Positions 17,416-26,301 of a DNA stretch of 64,000 nt are shown here, piece by piece. Positions within the stretch are counted from its first letter, which is position 1; the number at the start of each line of letters is the position of its first letter. Source of the DNA: Pseudomonas azotoformans. GTDB lineage: Bacteria; Pseudomonadota; Gammaproteobacteria; Pseudomonadales; Pseudomonadaceae. The stretch is from contig NZ_CP014546.1 in assembly GCF_001579805.1 (NCBI RefSeq), positions 6,758,001 to 6,822,000 of the forward strand, read 5' to 3'. The notes under the pieces are model-generated. The model was not told the origin of the DNA. It worked only from the letters and a program-made list of their open reading frames with translations, and did not search any database. The position numbers and the translations under genes were made by a program.

Positions 17416-18366
17416 TCAGTCTTCGAACTGGCGACGCTCGGCTTCGATGGCTTCTGCCAGGGCGCGGGCTTCGTCCTCCTCGTCGCTCAGGGGCGGTTGT
17501 TCGAGAGCGGCGACGGCGGCGAGGAGTTTTTCGCGCGCTTCAGCCACGCCAAGGATGTCTTCCTCCGGCTCTGGCTCTGGCTCTGGCTCTGGCTCTGCTT
17601 CGACTTCAGGCTCACCCTCAACGTTCGGTTGAGTTTCAGGTTCGGCGGCACCGTCACGCAGCAGGTCATCAAAGTCAGTCTTGATGCCCTGCTCCATGTC
17701 GTCCAATTCCAGCAGCAACGTATGGAAACTGGTCTCGTCCTTCGGCTCTTCCGGCTCGGCGCTGGCATCGGCCAATTCCTGCAGGCTTGCGGGGACGGGC
17801 GCGTCGTCAAAATCGAGCACCGGCTCGGCTTCCATCTCGCGCAGTTCGGCCAGCGGCGGCAAATCGTCGAGGTTTTTCAGGTTGAAATGGTCGAGAAACA
17901 CCTTGGTGGTGGCGAACATCGCCGGTTTGCCGGGCACGTCGCGGTAGCCGACGATGCGGATCCACTCGCGTTCCAGCAAGGTCTTGACGATATGACTGTT
18001 GACCGCCACGCCCCGCACATCTTCGATCTCGCCACGCGTAATCGGCTGGCGATAGGCGATCAGCGCCATGGTCTCCAGCATCGCCCGCGAATAACGTTGC
18101 GGACGCTCTTCCCACAAACGGCCGACCCACGGGGAAAACTTCTCACGGATCTGCAGGCGGTAACCCGACGCCACTTCGCGCAATTCAAAGGCGCGGCCAT
18201 CGCAGGATTTGCGCAGGATTTCCAGCGCCTTCTTAAACACCGACGGCTCAGGGCGCTCGGCTTCTTCAAAGAGTTCGAACAGGCGTTCCAGGGATTGCGG
18301 CTTACCTGAGGCCAGTAGGAAGGCTTCCAGCAGCGGCGCCAGTTCGCGGGGTTCAGTCAGATTCAT
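17416..18366 (-). CDS. scpB: ScpB, chromosome segregation/condensation protein
   Basis: A 316-residue protein whose first 190 residues form the two winged helices of ScpB (MLETMALIAYRQPITRGEIE, RGVAVNSHIVKTLLEREWI). It partners ScpA and SMC in condensin. The C-terminal 120 residues are acidic and low complexity, including an EPEPEPEPE run coded by a perfect hexanucleotide repeat at 17567-17596. It starts 12 bases after the scpA stop. Confidence 0.94.
   Translation of the reverse strand: MNLTEPRELAPLLEAFLLASGKPQSLERLFELFEEAERPEPSVFKKALEILRKSCDGRAFELREVASGYRLQIREKFSPWVGRLWEERPQRYSRAMLETMALIAYRQPITRGEIEDVRGVAVNSHIVKTLLEREWIRIVGYRDVPGKPAMFATTKVFLDHFNLKNLDDLPPLAELREMEAEPVLDFDDAPVPASLQELADASAEPEEPKDETSFHTLLLELDDMEQGIKTDFDDLLRDGAAEPETQPNVEGEPEVEAEPEPEPEPEPEEDILGVAEAREKLLAAVAALEQPPLSDEEDEARALAEAIEAERRQFED
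17567..17596. repeat. Hexanucleotide repeat in scpB
   Basis: Five perfect copies of GGCTCT (plus strand) coding for alternating Glu-Pro in the ScpB tail. Length changes would stay in frame. Confidence 0.9.
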
Positions 18367-18378
18367 CGATTCAGCTCT

Positions 18379-19197
18379 TTATTCGGCTCGCGCCCGCACG
18401 TGGATAGCCGCAAAAGGCTCATTCTGGACCAGCTCGACCAAGGACTCCTTGACCAATTCAAGGATCGCCATAAAGGTCACCACCACCCCCAGGCGCCCTT
18501 CTTCTTTAGTAAACAGTTCTACAAAAGGCACAAAACCACCGCCCTTCAGGCGCTCCAGCACATCGCTCATGCGCTCGCGAGTCGACAACGCCTCGCGACT
18601 GACCTGGTGGCTTTCAAACATATCGCCCCGGCGCAGCACCTCGGCCATGGACATCAGCAACTCTTCCAGGCTCACGTCCGGCAGCAGTTTGCGTGCGCGG
18701 GCTTCGGGGGCGTCGAGCTTGGGCACTACTACGTCGCGGCCCACCCGGCTCAAGCCGTCGATGCCTTCGGCGGCGGCCTTGAAGCGTTCGTACTCTTGCA
18801 GGCGGCGGATCAGCTCGGCGCGCGGGTCGTCTTCTTCGGCTTCCACCGTTTCCGAACGCGGCAGCAGCATGCGCGACTTGATCTCGGCGAGCATGGCGGC
18901 CATCACCAGGTATTCGGCGGCCAATTCCAGACGTACCGATTGCATCAACTCGACATAGCCCATGTACTGGCGGGTGATTTCCGCCACCGGAATGTCGAGG
19001 ATGTTGATGTTCTGTTTACGGATCAGGTACAGCAGCAAGTCCAGCGGACCCTCGAACGCTTCAAGGAAGACTTCCAGGGCGTCCGGGGGAATGTACAGAT
19101 CCAACGGCATTTCCATGACCGCCTGGCCATACACCATGGCAAACGGCAGTTCCTGCTGGGCGCCCGCCTGGGGATCAACGGTTTCCACGGCTGACAT
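18379..19197 (-). CDS. scpA: ScpA, chromosome segregation/condensation protein
   Basis: A 272-residue kleisin with the family core (FEGPLDLLLYLIRKQNINIL, AAEYLVMAAMLAEIKSRMLL) and a C-terminal winged helix (TFMAILELVKESLVELVQ). It bridges SMC heads together with ScpB. Its ATG (19195-19197) directly abuts the TGA of the corrected yciO frame, giving TGAATG, which indicates translational coupling. Confidence 0.95.
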   Translation of the reverse strand: MSAVETVDPQAGAQQELPFAMVYGQAVMEMPLDLYIPPDALEVFLEAFEGPLDLLLYLIRKQNINILDIPVAEITRQYMGYVELMQSVRLELAAEYLVMAAMLAEIKSRMLLPRSETVEAEEDDPRAELIRRLQEYERFKAAAEGIDGLSRVGRDVVVPKLDAPEARARKLLPDVSLEELLMSMAEVLRRGDMFESHQVSREALSTRERMSDVLERLKGGGFVPFVELFTKEEGRLGVVVTFMAILELVKESLVELVQNEPFAAIHVRARAE

Positions 19198-19828
19198 TCA
19201 GGCCTCGACCATGAACGGGGCCGGGTCGCCGCAACCCACGCGAATCACCTCGGGCTCACCGTCGGCCCAGGTTGATCACGGTGGAGGCCTTGTTGCCGCC
19301 GTAGCCGCCGTCGATGATCAGGTCGACCTGTTTTTCCAGCAATTGACGCATTTCGTAGGGGTCGTACAGCGGCTCATCTTCACCCGGCATGATCAGCGAC
19401 ACACTCATCAAAGGCTCACCCAGCTCTTCGAGCAGCGCCAGGGCGATGGGATGTTCCGGCACCCGCAGGCCGATGGTGCGCTTCTTGGGGTGCAACAGCA
19501 GTCGCGGCACTTCGCGGGTGGCGTTGAGAATAAAGGTGTAGGGCCCCGGCGTGTGCGCCTTGAGCAGGCGGAAAGTACCGGTGTCGACCTTGGCGAACAG
19601 GCCGAGCTGGGACAGGTCGCTGCAGATCAGCGCGAAGTTGTGCTTGTCGTCCAGCTGGCGCAGGCGTCTTACACGCTCCACCGCGCCCTTGTCGCCGATC
19701 TGGCAACCAATGGCGTAGGACGAATCAGTCGGGTAGATCACCACGCCGCCGGCGCGAATGATCTCGACGGCCTGCTTGATCAGGCGCGCCTGGGGGTTTT
19801 CCGGATGAATCTGGAAGAATTGACTCAC
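19198..19828 (-). CDS. yciO: YciO (Sua5/YrdC family), frameshifted near the C-terminus
   Basis: The product starts VSQFFQIHPENPQARLIKQA from a GTG with AGG 8 bases upstream. It carries the YrdC-fold motifs GGVVIYPTDSSYAIGCQ and HTPGPYTFIL. As read, the frame stops at 19256. Removing one base of the GGGCC string (minus strand, 19264-19268) restores ADGEPEVIRVGCGDPAPF and ends exactly at 19198, next to scpA, for 209 residues, the YciO length. YrdC/Sua5 proteins make threonylcarbamoyl-AMP for tRNA t6A; YciO relatives are less active. Overlong upstream in-frame starts are rejected. Confidence 0.88.
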
Positions 19829-19841
19829 GTGTTCTACCTGT

Positions 19842-20705
19842 TCAGACGGTGGCAATAATGGGGTCATGCTTGAATCGCCCCGACAAGAGCGGCAGGTCTT
19901 CGGGTACCTGGCGATACTCGCCGATTTCGGACCACCCACCTGGGCCATGAAAATCACTGCCGGCGCTGACCAGCAGACCAAATTCGCGGGCAAGGATCGC
20001 CAGGCTGCCGACCTGTTCGGCGGGTTGATGCCCATTGACCACTTCGATCGCGTGGCCGCCCGCTCCAATATAGTCGCTGATCAGCTTGCGGCGCTTGCTG
20101 CGGGTGAAATCGTAATGCCAGGGATGCGCCAGGCTCACCCAGGCGCCGGAGGCACGCAGGGTCCCGACCGTGTCTTCCAGGGTCGGCCAGTGTTGCTTCA
20201 CATCCCCCAACTTGCCAGCACCCAGCCATTTGCGGAAGGCTTCGGCGCGATCCTTGACGAACCCTTCACGCACCATCCAGTCGGCAAAGTGCGGCCGGGC
20301 CGGTGCATTGCCGCTGTCGCCCAGCTCCTGCTGGATGGCGCGGGCGCCGTCGAGGGCGTTCGGCATGCCTTTAAGGCTGAGCTTGCGGCTTATTTCTTCG
20401 GACCGCAGCCAGCGGCCATCGTGCAAATCGGCGATGGCCTGCACCAACGGCGGGGCTTGCTGATCGAAGCCGTAGCCGAGCACATGAATGGTGGCGCCGC
20501 CCCAGGTGCAGGACAATTCCACGCCGTTGACCAGTTGCATGCCCAATGAATGCGCGGTTTCGCGGGCTTCGTCGAGGCCTTCGAGGGTGTCGTGGTCGGT
20601 CAACGCCAGGACTCGCACGCCTTTTTCAAACGCACGCGCAACCAGTACCGCGGGCGCCAGGGCGCCGTCGGAGGCCGTGCTGTGGCAGTGCAAATCAACA
20701 TTCAC
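19842..20705 (-). CDS. rnm: PHP-domain nuclease/phosphatase (Rnm/YciV, TrpH type)
   Basis: A 287-residue protein with the PHP metal motifs: VDLHCHSTASDG at the N-terminus, LTDHDTLEG, NGVELSC, SLAHPWHY and SAGSDFHGPGG. The E. coli relative (YciV/Rnm) matures 5' ends of rRNA as a 5'-3' exonuclease and also dephosphorylates 3',5'-bisphosphonucleotides. I chose GTG at 20705 so that the protein starts VNVDLHCHS. Its 3' end lies 13 bases before yciO, as in enterobacteria. Confidence 0.87.
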   Translation of the reverse strand: MNVDLHCHSTASDGALAPAVLVARAFEKGVRVLALTDHDTLEGLDEARETAHSLGMQLVNGVELSCTWGGATIHVLGYGFDQQAPPLVQAIADLHDGRWLRSEEISRKLSLKGMPNALDGARAIQQELGDSGNAPARPHFADWMVREGFVKDRAEAFRKWLGAGKLGDVKQHWPTLEDTVGTLRASGAWVSLAHPWHYDFTRSKRRKLISDYIGAGGHAIEVVNGHQPAEQVGSLAILAREFGLLVSAGSDFHGPGGWSEIGEYRQVPEDLPLLSGRFKHDPIIATV

Positions 20706-20792
20706 GGGGATGTGTAACCTCAAGTCAGCTGGCGCTTTCGCTACCAAGGATGTTTGTTATTATGCCGCCACATCCAGCTTCTGGCTCTTACT

Positions 20793-21389
20793 GTGAAACA
20801 ATTCATCGACTTCATCCCGCTGTTGCTGTTTTTCATCGTTACCAAACTCGACCCCAGGGTCATCGATATCGCCGGTCACCCGGTGTCGTTCGGGGGCATC
20901 TACAGCGCCACCGCCGTCCTGATCATCAGCTCTATCGTCGTCTACGGCGCTATCTTCATCTCCCAGCGCAAGCTGGAAAAAAGCCAATGGCTGACCCTCA
21001 TTGCCTGCCTGGTATTCGGCGGCCTGACCCTGGCCTTCCACAGCGAAACCTTCCTCAAATGGAAAGCGCCGGTGGTGAACTGGCTGTTCGCGCTGGTGTT
21101 TACCGGCAGTCACTTCATCGGTGACCGCCTGCTGATCAAGCGGATCATGGGCCATGCGTTGACACTGCCGGAGCCGGTTTGGACACGCTTGAACGTGGCC
21201 TGGATCGTGTTCTTCCTGTTCTGCGGCGCCGCCAACCTGTTCGTGGCCTTTACCTTCCAGGATTACTGGGTCGACTTCAAAGTGTTCGGCAGCCTGGCCA
21301 TGACCGTGTTGTTCCTGGTGGGCCAGGGCATCTACCTGTCGCGACACATGCATGACGTTGCCCCTACCACGCCTAAAACCGAGGACTGA
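20793..21389 (+). CDS. yciB: YciB (IspZ), intracellular septation membrane protein
   Basis: A 198-residue protein with about five helices starting [20 protein letters not shown], the classic YciB opening, and [17 protein letters not shown]. YciB acts in envelope and septum integrity in the inner membrane. GTG start at 20793; the upstream in-frame ATG at 20754 lies in the divergent promoter region shared with rnm. yciI follows by one base. Confidence 0.92.
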   Translation: MKQFIDFIPLLLFFIVTKLDPRVIDIAGHPVSFGGIYSATAVLIISSIVVYGAIFISQRKLEKSQWLTLIACLVFGGLTLAFHSETFLKWKAPVVNWLFALVFTGSHFIGDRLLIKRIMGHALTLPEPVWTRLNVAWIVFFLFCGAANLFVAFTFQDYWVDFKVFGSLAMTVLFLVGQGIYLSRHMHDVAPTTPKTED

Positions 21390-21390
21390 C

Positions 21391-21690
21391 ATGCTCTACG
21401 CCATCATTGCCACCGACGTGGCCAATTCGCTGGAAAAACGCCTGAGCGTACGCCCGGCCCATGTCGAGCGCCTCAAGCAGCTGCAGGCCGAAGGCCGTAT
21501 CGTGCTGGCCGGCCCGCACCCGGCGGTAGACAGCAACGACCCAGGCGATGCCGGTTTCACCGGTAGCCTGATCGTCGCCGAGTTCGCCTCCCTGGCCGAT
21601 GCCCAGGCCTGGGCGAAGGCTGATCCTTACGTGGCGGCCGGCGTTTACGCTGACGTCGTGATCAAGCCGTTCAAGCAAGTCTTGCCTTGA
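21391..21690 (+). CDS. yciI: YciI-family protein
   Basis: A 99-residue protein ([20 protein letters not shown]) with the YciI ferredoxin-like fold, the conserved His in [10 protein letters not shown] and the active-site Asp. Bacterial roles are poorly known. Adjacent to yciB as in many gammaproteobacteria. Confidence 0.92.
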   Translation: MLYAIIATDVANSLEKRLSVRPAHVERLKQLQAEGRIVLAGPHPAVDSNDPGDAGFTGSLIVAEFASLADAQAWAKADPYVAAGVYADVVIKPFKQVLP

Positions 21691-21796
21691 TAACGGCCGC
21701 GCCGAACCTAATCGGTTCGGCGCATGCCTAATTGCTCATTATTCTCGGTACCCTGCCGACAACGTTCTGAATATTCGTGTGGAATCAGGAGTTCCG

Positions 21797-22204
21797 ATGC
21801 GCTTACGTCAGTTGTGTCTGTTGGCAGTGGTAATGATCGGGGCTACGGCCCACGCTGAAGAAACCTCGAACACCGGCAGTTCCACGCCCCTGTCCTTGAG
21901 TGCCGGCGCCCAGATCACCGAGTTGCAGCAACGTTTGAAAGAAAGCGAACGCCAGCGTGAAGAACTGAGCAAGCAACTGCAAAACGCAGATGCTACCCGC
22001 GAAAGCGCCCAATTGAGTCGCCTTCGCCAAGAGAACCAACGCCTGGCCCAGCAACTCAAAGATACACAGGGCGGCGCCTTGACCCGCTGGCTGACCGAGC
22101 AACAACAGTGGTTCGTCACCGGTGGGGCCGTCGCACTGATCGCCCTGCTGTGCGGGATCTTCGCCAGCGGGGGGCACCGTCGCCGTCGACAATGGCTAAA
22201 TTGA
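21797..22204 (+). CDS. Membrane-anchored coiled-coil protein, unknown
   Basis: A 135-residue protein with a signal peptide (to about AHAEE), a Gln/Glu/Arg-rich coiled coil around residues 40-95 (LQQRLKESERQREELSKQLQ), a C-terminal TM helix (WFVTGGAVALIALLCGIFAS) and a basic tail GGHRRRRQW. The layout is like YgiM without its SH3 domain. ATG at 21797 follows AGGAG. It ends 7 bases before cpxR, so it may share the envelope-stress transcript. Confidence 0.75.
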   Translation: MRLRQLCLLAVVMIGATAHAEETSNTGSSTPLSLSAGAQITELQQRLKESERQREELSKQLQNADATRESAQLSRLRQENQRLAQQLKDTQGGALTRWLTEQQQWFVTGGAVALIALLCGIFASGGHRRRRQWLN

Positions 22205-22211
22205 GTGAGTC

Positions 22212-22889
22212 ATGAGCGAGCTGTTACTGATAGATGATGACCAGGAGCTCTGTGAGCTGCTGACCAGTTGGTTGAGCCAGGAAGGCTTTCAGGTGCGCGC
22301 CTGCCATGACGGCTTGAGTGCGCGCAAAGCCTTGGCCGACAGCGCGCCGGCTGCGGTGGTGCTCGACGTGATGCTGCCCGACGGCAGCGGCCTTGAATTG
22401 CTCAAGCAATTGCGCAACGACCACCCGGAACTGCCGGTGCTGATGCTCTCGGCCCGCGGCGAGCCGCTGGACCGCATCCTCGGCCTCGAACTGGGCGCCG
22501 ACGATTACCTGGCCAAGCCCTGCGACCCACGCGAGCTGACCGCCCGCCTGCGCGCCGTATTGCGCCGCAGCCATCCGGCCGCCGTGTCGACCCAGCTGGA
22601 ATTGGGCGACCTGTGCTTCAGCCCGGTGCGCGGCGTGGTCAGCATCGACGAGCAGGAGTTCGCCCTCACCGTTTCCGAAAGCCGCCTGCTGGAAGCGCTG
22701 CTGCGTCAGCCCGGCGAACCGCTGGACAAACAGGAACTGGCGCAGATCGCCCTGGGCCGCAAGCTGACCCTTTACGATCGCAGCCTGGATATGCACGTCA
22801 GCAACCTACGCAAAAAAATCGGCCCACACCCGGATGGCCGTCCACGGATCGTGGCGTTGCGTAGCCGGGGCTACTACTACAGCCTCTGA
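22212..22889 (+). CDS. cpxR: CpxR, OmpR-family response regulator
   Basis: A 225-residue protein with receiver domain (acidic LLIDDDQE, phospho-acceptor in VVLDVMLPDGSG near residue 53, Lys in YLAKPCDP) and OmpR-type winged helix (RSLDMHVSNLRKKIGPHPDG). Matches P. aeruginosa PA3204 in context: a spy-like gene and kinase follow. It is the only regulator in the cluster and presumably binds the TTTAC repeats at 22939-22954. Confidence 0.9.
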   Translation: MSELLLIDDDQELCELLTSWLSQEGFQVRACHDGLSARKALADSAPAAVVLDVMLPDGSGLELLKQLRNDHPELPVLMLSARGEPLDRILGLELGADDYLAKPCDPRELTARLRAVLRRSHPAAVSTQLELGDLCFSPVRGVVSIDEQEFALTVSESRLLEALLRQPGEPLDKQELAQIALGRKLTLYDRSLDMHVSNLRKKIGPHPDGRPRIVALRSRGYYYSL

Positions 22890-22938
22890 AATCAGGAGCC
22901 CTGGGCTCCTGGTTTTGTCAGCGCCCATCCAAATCGTC

Positions 22939-22954
22939 TTTACCCAAGCTTTAC
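22939..22954 (-). promoter_or_regulatory. CpxR-box-like direct repeat
   Basis: TTTAC at 22939-22943 and 22950-22954 read GTAAA-N6-GTAAA on the minus strand, 11 bp apart. This is close to the CpxR consensus GTAAA-N5-GTAAA and lies about 80 bases before the spy-like gene. It supports autoregulation of the Cpx cluster. Confidence 0.6.
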
Positions 22955-23034
22955 CCACACCTGACCGCCGCTGACCTTGATCTCCGTAATCTACTCACAT
23001 CCGGACTCACCGGAATAGAGACAGGAGAATCACC

Positions 23035-23499
23035 ATGCGCAAGACCCTTATCGCTTTGATGTTCGCCGCTGCCCTGCCCACCGTTGCCATGGCGGCAATG
23101 CCTGAAGGCCCAGGCCCGATGGGCGGCCCGGAAGGCCACATGATGGGTGGCCCGGGCCACGGCGGTGAACACGGTCCGCGTGGCAAAGGCGGCCCTTTCA
23201 GCCAACTGGACCTGAGCAAGGAACAGCGCCAGCAGATCGGCAAGTTGATGGGCGACCAATGGCACGCTCGCAAAGACCTGACCAAGAAGTACTTGGACAA
23301 ATTGCCAGCCGCTGACCAGAAAGCCATGCAGGACGAAATCGCCGCCGGCAAGCAGAAAACCCAGGCGGACATTCGTGCGGTGCTCAAGCCTGACCAGCAG
23401 AAGAAGTTCGACGAGATCGTCAAGCAGCAGGAACAGCGTCGCGCCGAATGGAAGGAATTCCAGGCCTGGAAAGCGCAACAGCCGCAAAAAGCGCAATAA
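23035..23499 (+). CDS. Periplasmic Spy/CpxP-like protein
   Basis: A 154-residue secreted protein: signal peptide MRKTLIALMFAAALPTVAMA, a Gly/Met/His-rich linker (GPMGGPEGHMMGGPGHGGEH) that could bind metal, then two LTXXQ-like helices (LDLSKEQRQQIGKLM, LKPDQQKKFDEIV). CpxP/Spy proteins are periplasmic chaperones or inhibitors of the Cpx kinase. AGGAG precedes the ATG. Between it and the kinase gene lies a terminator-like hairpin, likely limiting kinase expression. Confidence 0.85.
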   Translation: MRKTLIALMFAAALPTVAMAAMPEGPGPMGGPEGHMMGGPGHGGEHGPRGKGGPFSQLDLSKEQRQQIGKLMGDQWHARKDLTKKYLDKLPAADQKAMQDEIAAGKQKTQADIRAVLKPDQQKKFDEIVKQQEQRRAEWKEFQAWKAQQPQKAQ

Positions 23500-23518
23500 T
23501 GCACCCGCGTTAACGCTC

Positions 23519-23549
23519 CCAGCCCAGTGGCTACCGCCACTGGGCTTTT
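23519..23549 (+). terminator. Terminator/attenuator between spy-like gene and cpxA
   Basis: CCCAGTGGC, loop TACC, GCCACTGGG, then CTTTT. A perfect 9-bp stem with a short T run, suggesting partial read-through into the kinase gene. Confidence 0.75.
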
Positions 23550-23567
23550 CCTGTTTGAGGGTTTCCT

Positions 23568-24911
23568 GTGCGTTCATTGTTCTGGCGCATCCTGGCCAGT
23601 TTCTGGCTGGCCATCGCCTTGGTTGCCGGGCTGTCGATCCTGCTTGGGCACATGCTCAATCAAGATGCCTGGATTCTCAGCCGTCACCCCGGCCTCAATA
23701 ACCTGGCCGAAGAGTGGACCCAGCTCTACGAAGCCCAGGGCGAGGACGCGGCGCAGGATTTGCTGCAACAACGCAAGCGCCAGTATCACATCGACGTACA
23801 AGTGCTGAATGAAAGCGGCGAGCCGGTGGTGCGCGGCACCTTCCCGCGCCGCGCCGCCGCTTTCGAAGCCCGTCAGAATGACAGCCAGGACGGCCACCTG
23901 CCCTGGCGCCGCCTGACCGCCGAGTACACCAGCGAAAAGACCGGCGACACCTACCTGCTGATCTACCGCATCCCCCACCCGGAACTCGACGCCTGGCACC
24001 GCAGCAGCCTTCTGTGGCCGTTGAGTGCACTGGCGATTGCGCTGGTCGTGCTGACCCTGTTCAGCCTGCTGGTGACGCTGTCCATCACCCGTCCCCTCAG
24101 CCGTTTACGCGGCGCGGTGCACGACCTTGGCCAAGCCACCTATCAGCAAAACAGCCTGGCGCGCCTGGCCAACCGTCGCGATGAATTCGGCGTGCTGGCC
24201 ACCGATTTCAACCGCATGGGCGCCCGCCTGCAAAGCCTGATCGGCAGCCAGCGCCAGTTGCTGCGCGACGTGTCCCACGAACTGCGTTCGCCCTTGGCGC
24301 GTTTGCGTATCGCCCTGGCGTTGGCCGAACGCGCCAGCCCCGAAGAGCGGGAAAAGCTCTGGCCGCGCCTGACCCGCGAATGCGACCGTCTGGAAGCCTT
24401 GATCAGTGAAATTCTGGTACTGGCCCGCGTTGATGCCGACAACGCCAGCGCCGAAGAAGTCGACCTCACCGTCTTGCTCAAAACCTTGCAAAAAGACGCC
24501 CAGCTCGGCGCGCCGGACCAGGTGGTGCAACTGAACGCCGACACCGACCTGCACCTGAAGGGCTGGCCGACCATGATCGAACGCGCGGTGGATAACCTGC
24601 TGCGTAATGCCCAGCGCTTCAATCCACAGGGCCAGCCGATTGAACTGCACGCCCAGCGTCAGGGTGACCGGATCCTGATCAGCGTGCGCGACCACGGTCC
24701 CGGAGTTGACGCCGAACACTTGAGCCAGCTGGGTGAACCCTTCTACCGCGCCCCCGGCCAGACCGCACAAGGCCATGGCCTGGGCCTGGCGATTGCGCGT
24801 CGCGCCGCCGAACGCCATGGCGGCAGCCTGATCCTGGCCAATCATCCCGACGGCGGTTTTGTTGCCAGCATCGACCTGCCGTTGGAACCAGGGGTTGTCA
24901 CACCGGCCTGA
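23568..24911 (+). CDS. cpxA: CpxA/CpxS, sensor histidine kinase
   Basis: A 447-residue inner-membrane kinase: TM1 at 5-27, periplasmic sensor to about 145, TM2 near 147-170, HAMP (SITRPLSRLRGAVHDLG). The HisKA box is LLRDVSHELRSPLARLRIAL and the ATPase has DNLLRNAQRF (N box), DHGPGVD (G1) and GHGLGLAIARR (G2). It should phosphorylate the adjacent response regulator in envelope stress. GTG start with GAGG upstream. Equivalent to P. aeruginosa PA3206. Confidence 0.9.
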   Translation: MRSLFWRILASFWLAIALVAGLSILLGHMLNQDAWILSRHPGLNNLAEEWTQLYEAQGEDAAQDLLQQRKRQYHIDVQVLNESGEPVVRGTFPRRAAAFEARQNDSQDGHLPWRRLTAEYTSEKTGDTYLLIYRIPHPELDAWHRSSLLWPLSALAIALVVLTLFSLLVTLSITRPLSRLRGAVHDLGQATYQQNSLARLANRRDEFGVLATDFNRMGARLQSLIGSQRQLLRDVSHELRSPLARLRIALALAERASPEEREKLWPRLTRECDRLEALISEILVLARVDADNASAEEVDLTVLLKTLQKDAQLGAPDQVVQLNADTDLHLKGWPTMIERAVDNLLRNAQRFNPQGQPIELHAQRQGDRILISVRDHGPGVDAEHLSQLGEPFYRAPGQTAQGHGLGLAIARRAAERHGGSLILANHPDGGFVASIDLPLEPGVVTPA

Positions 24912-24925
24912 TGATCTTCTATAGT

Positions 24926-24947
24926 GGCCCTTCTCTTACGGAGGGCC
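24926..24947 (+). promoter_or_regulatory. Hairpin occluding the ribosome site of the CoA-transferase gene
   Basis: GGCCCT (24926-24931) can pair with AGGGCC (24942-24947), which overlaps the GGAGGG ribosome site (24940-24945). It may reduce or regulate initiation. Confidence 0.4.
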
Positions 24948-24951
24948 TTTG

Positions 24952-26301
24952 ATGACTGACCTGCTGACTCCCATCCAAGCCGCACTCGCTCTACCACAAA
25001 CGCCACTGACCTTTACCGAAGCCGGCGCCCTGCCCTCGACCTTCGCCGTGACTGAGCTGGCCAGCGCCAGCATCGGTGCCGCGGGCCAGGCGGTGGCGCA
25101 GTTGATCCAACAACAGACCGGACGCCTGCCCAGCGTCACAGTGGACCGGCGCCTCGCGTCCTTTTGGTTTTCTTCTTCGATCCGCCCGGTGGGCTGGCAA
25201 GTACCGCCGCTGTGGGACGCGGTGGCCGGCGACTACGCCAGCGCCGATGGCTGGATTCGCCTGCACACCAATGCGCCCCATCACCGCGCGGCGGCCGAGC
25301 GTGTGCTGGGCAAGGTGACCGACCGGGCCGAAATGGCCGCCAAGGTTGCCAAATGGAATGCCGCCGAACTGGAACAGGCGATTGTCGATGAGGGCGGTTG
25401 CGCCGCGCAGATGCGTGACTGGCAAGCCTGGCAGGCCCACCCCCAAGGGTTGGCGGTGAATGCCGAGGAACTGGTGCAGCGCCAGACCTTTGCAACCACC
25501 ACCGACAAGCCCTGGCTCGGCTCGGTTGCACGGCCACTGGCGGGCCTCAAGGTATTGGACCTGACCCGCGTGCTCGCCGGCCCCGTCGCCAGCCGCTTTC
25601 TCGCAGGCCTGGGCGCTGATGTGCTGCGCATCGATTCGCCCACCTGGAACGAACCCGGCGTAGTACCGGAAATGACCCTGGGCAAACGCTGCGCCCGCCT
25701 GGATCTGAAAAGCCCGGAAGGCCGACAGGTTTTCGAAGGCCTGCTCAAGGAAGCCGACATCCTGTTCCATGGTTACCGCGCCGATGCCCTGGAACAGTTG
25801 GGTTACACCGCCGATGGACTGCAAACCCTCGCCCCCGGCCTGATTGACGTCAGCCTCAACGCCTACGGCTGGAGCGGCCCGTGGCGCAACCGTCGGGGTT
25901 TCGACAGCCTGGTGCAGATGAGCAGCGGAATCGCCGCCGCCGGCATGGCCTGGAAACAGTCGAACAAACCAGTGCCGCTGCCGTTGCAGGCGTTGGATCA
26001 CGCCACCGGGTATTTGATGGCGGCCAGTGCGATTCAAGCATTGAGCGAACGGTTGAAGTCCGGGCGTGGTGGCGCGGCGCGGTTGTCATTGGCGCGAACG
26101 GCGAGCTTGTTGGTGGAGGCTGGACAAGTGCCGGAGCAACCAGCGTTACGCGCCGAAGCGCCAACGGATCAAGGCGTATTGGTGGAGCAGACAGCCTGGG
26201 GTCAGGCACATCGATTATTGCCACCGGTGACCATCAGCGGCACGCCGTTGCAGTGGGATTTGCCGGCTGGGGAATTGGGATCACACCGACCCCAGTGGTG
26301 A
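24952..26301 (+). CDS. CaiB/BaiF (family III) CoA-transferase
   Basis: A 449-residue protein. The C-terminal part has the family III signature LKVLDLTRVLAGPVASRFLA, GADVLRIDSP, LDLKSPEGRQVFEGLLKEAD and DVSLNAYGWSGPW. The N-terminal part is a second, degenerate CaiB-like half. Family III enzymes move CoA between acyl groups through an aspartyl-CoA intermediate. Substrate unknown. ATG at 24952 chosen because of GGAGGG; the in-frame TTG at 24949 is too close. Convergent with alkA. Confidence 0.88.
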   Translation: MTDLLTPIQAALALPQTPLTFTEAGALPSTFAVTELASASIGAAGQAVAQLIQQQTGRLPSVTVDRRLASFWFSSSIRPVGWQVPPLWDAVAGDYASADGWIRLHTNAPHHRAAAERVLGKVTDRAEMAAKVAKWNAAELEQAIVDEGGCAAQMRDWQAWQAHPQGLAVNAEELVQRQTFATTTDKPWLGSVARPLAGLKVLDLTRVLAGPVASRFLAGLGADVLRIDSPTWNEPGVVPEMTLGKRCARLDLKSPEGRQVFEGLLKEADILFHGYRADALEQLGYTADGLQTLAPGLIDVSLNAYGWSGPWRNRRGFDSLVQMSSGIAAAGMAWKQSNKPVPLPLQALDHATGYLMAASAIQALSERLKSGRGGAARLSLARTASLLVEAGQVPEQPALRAEAPTDQGVLVEQTAWGQAHRLLPPVTISGTPLQWDLPAGELGSHRPQW

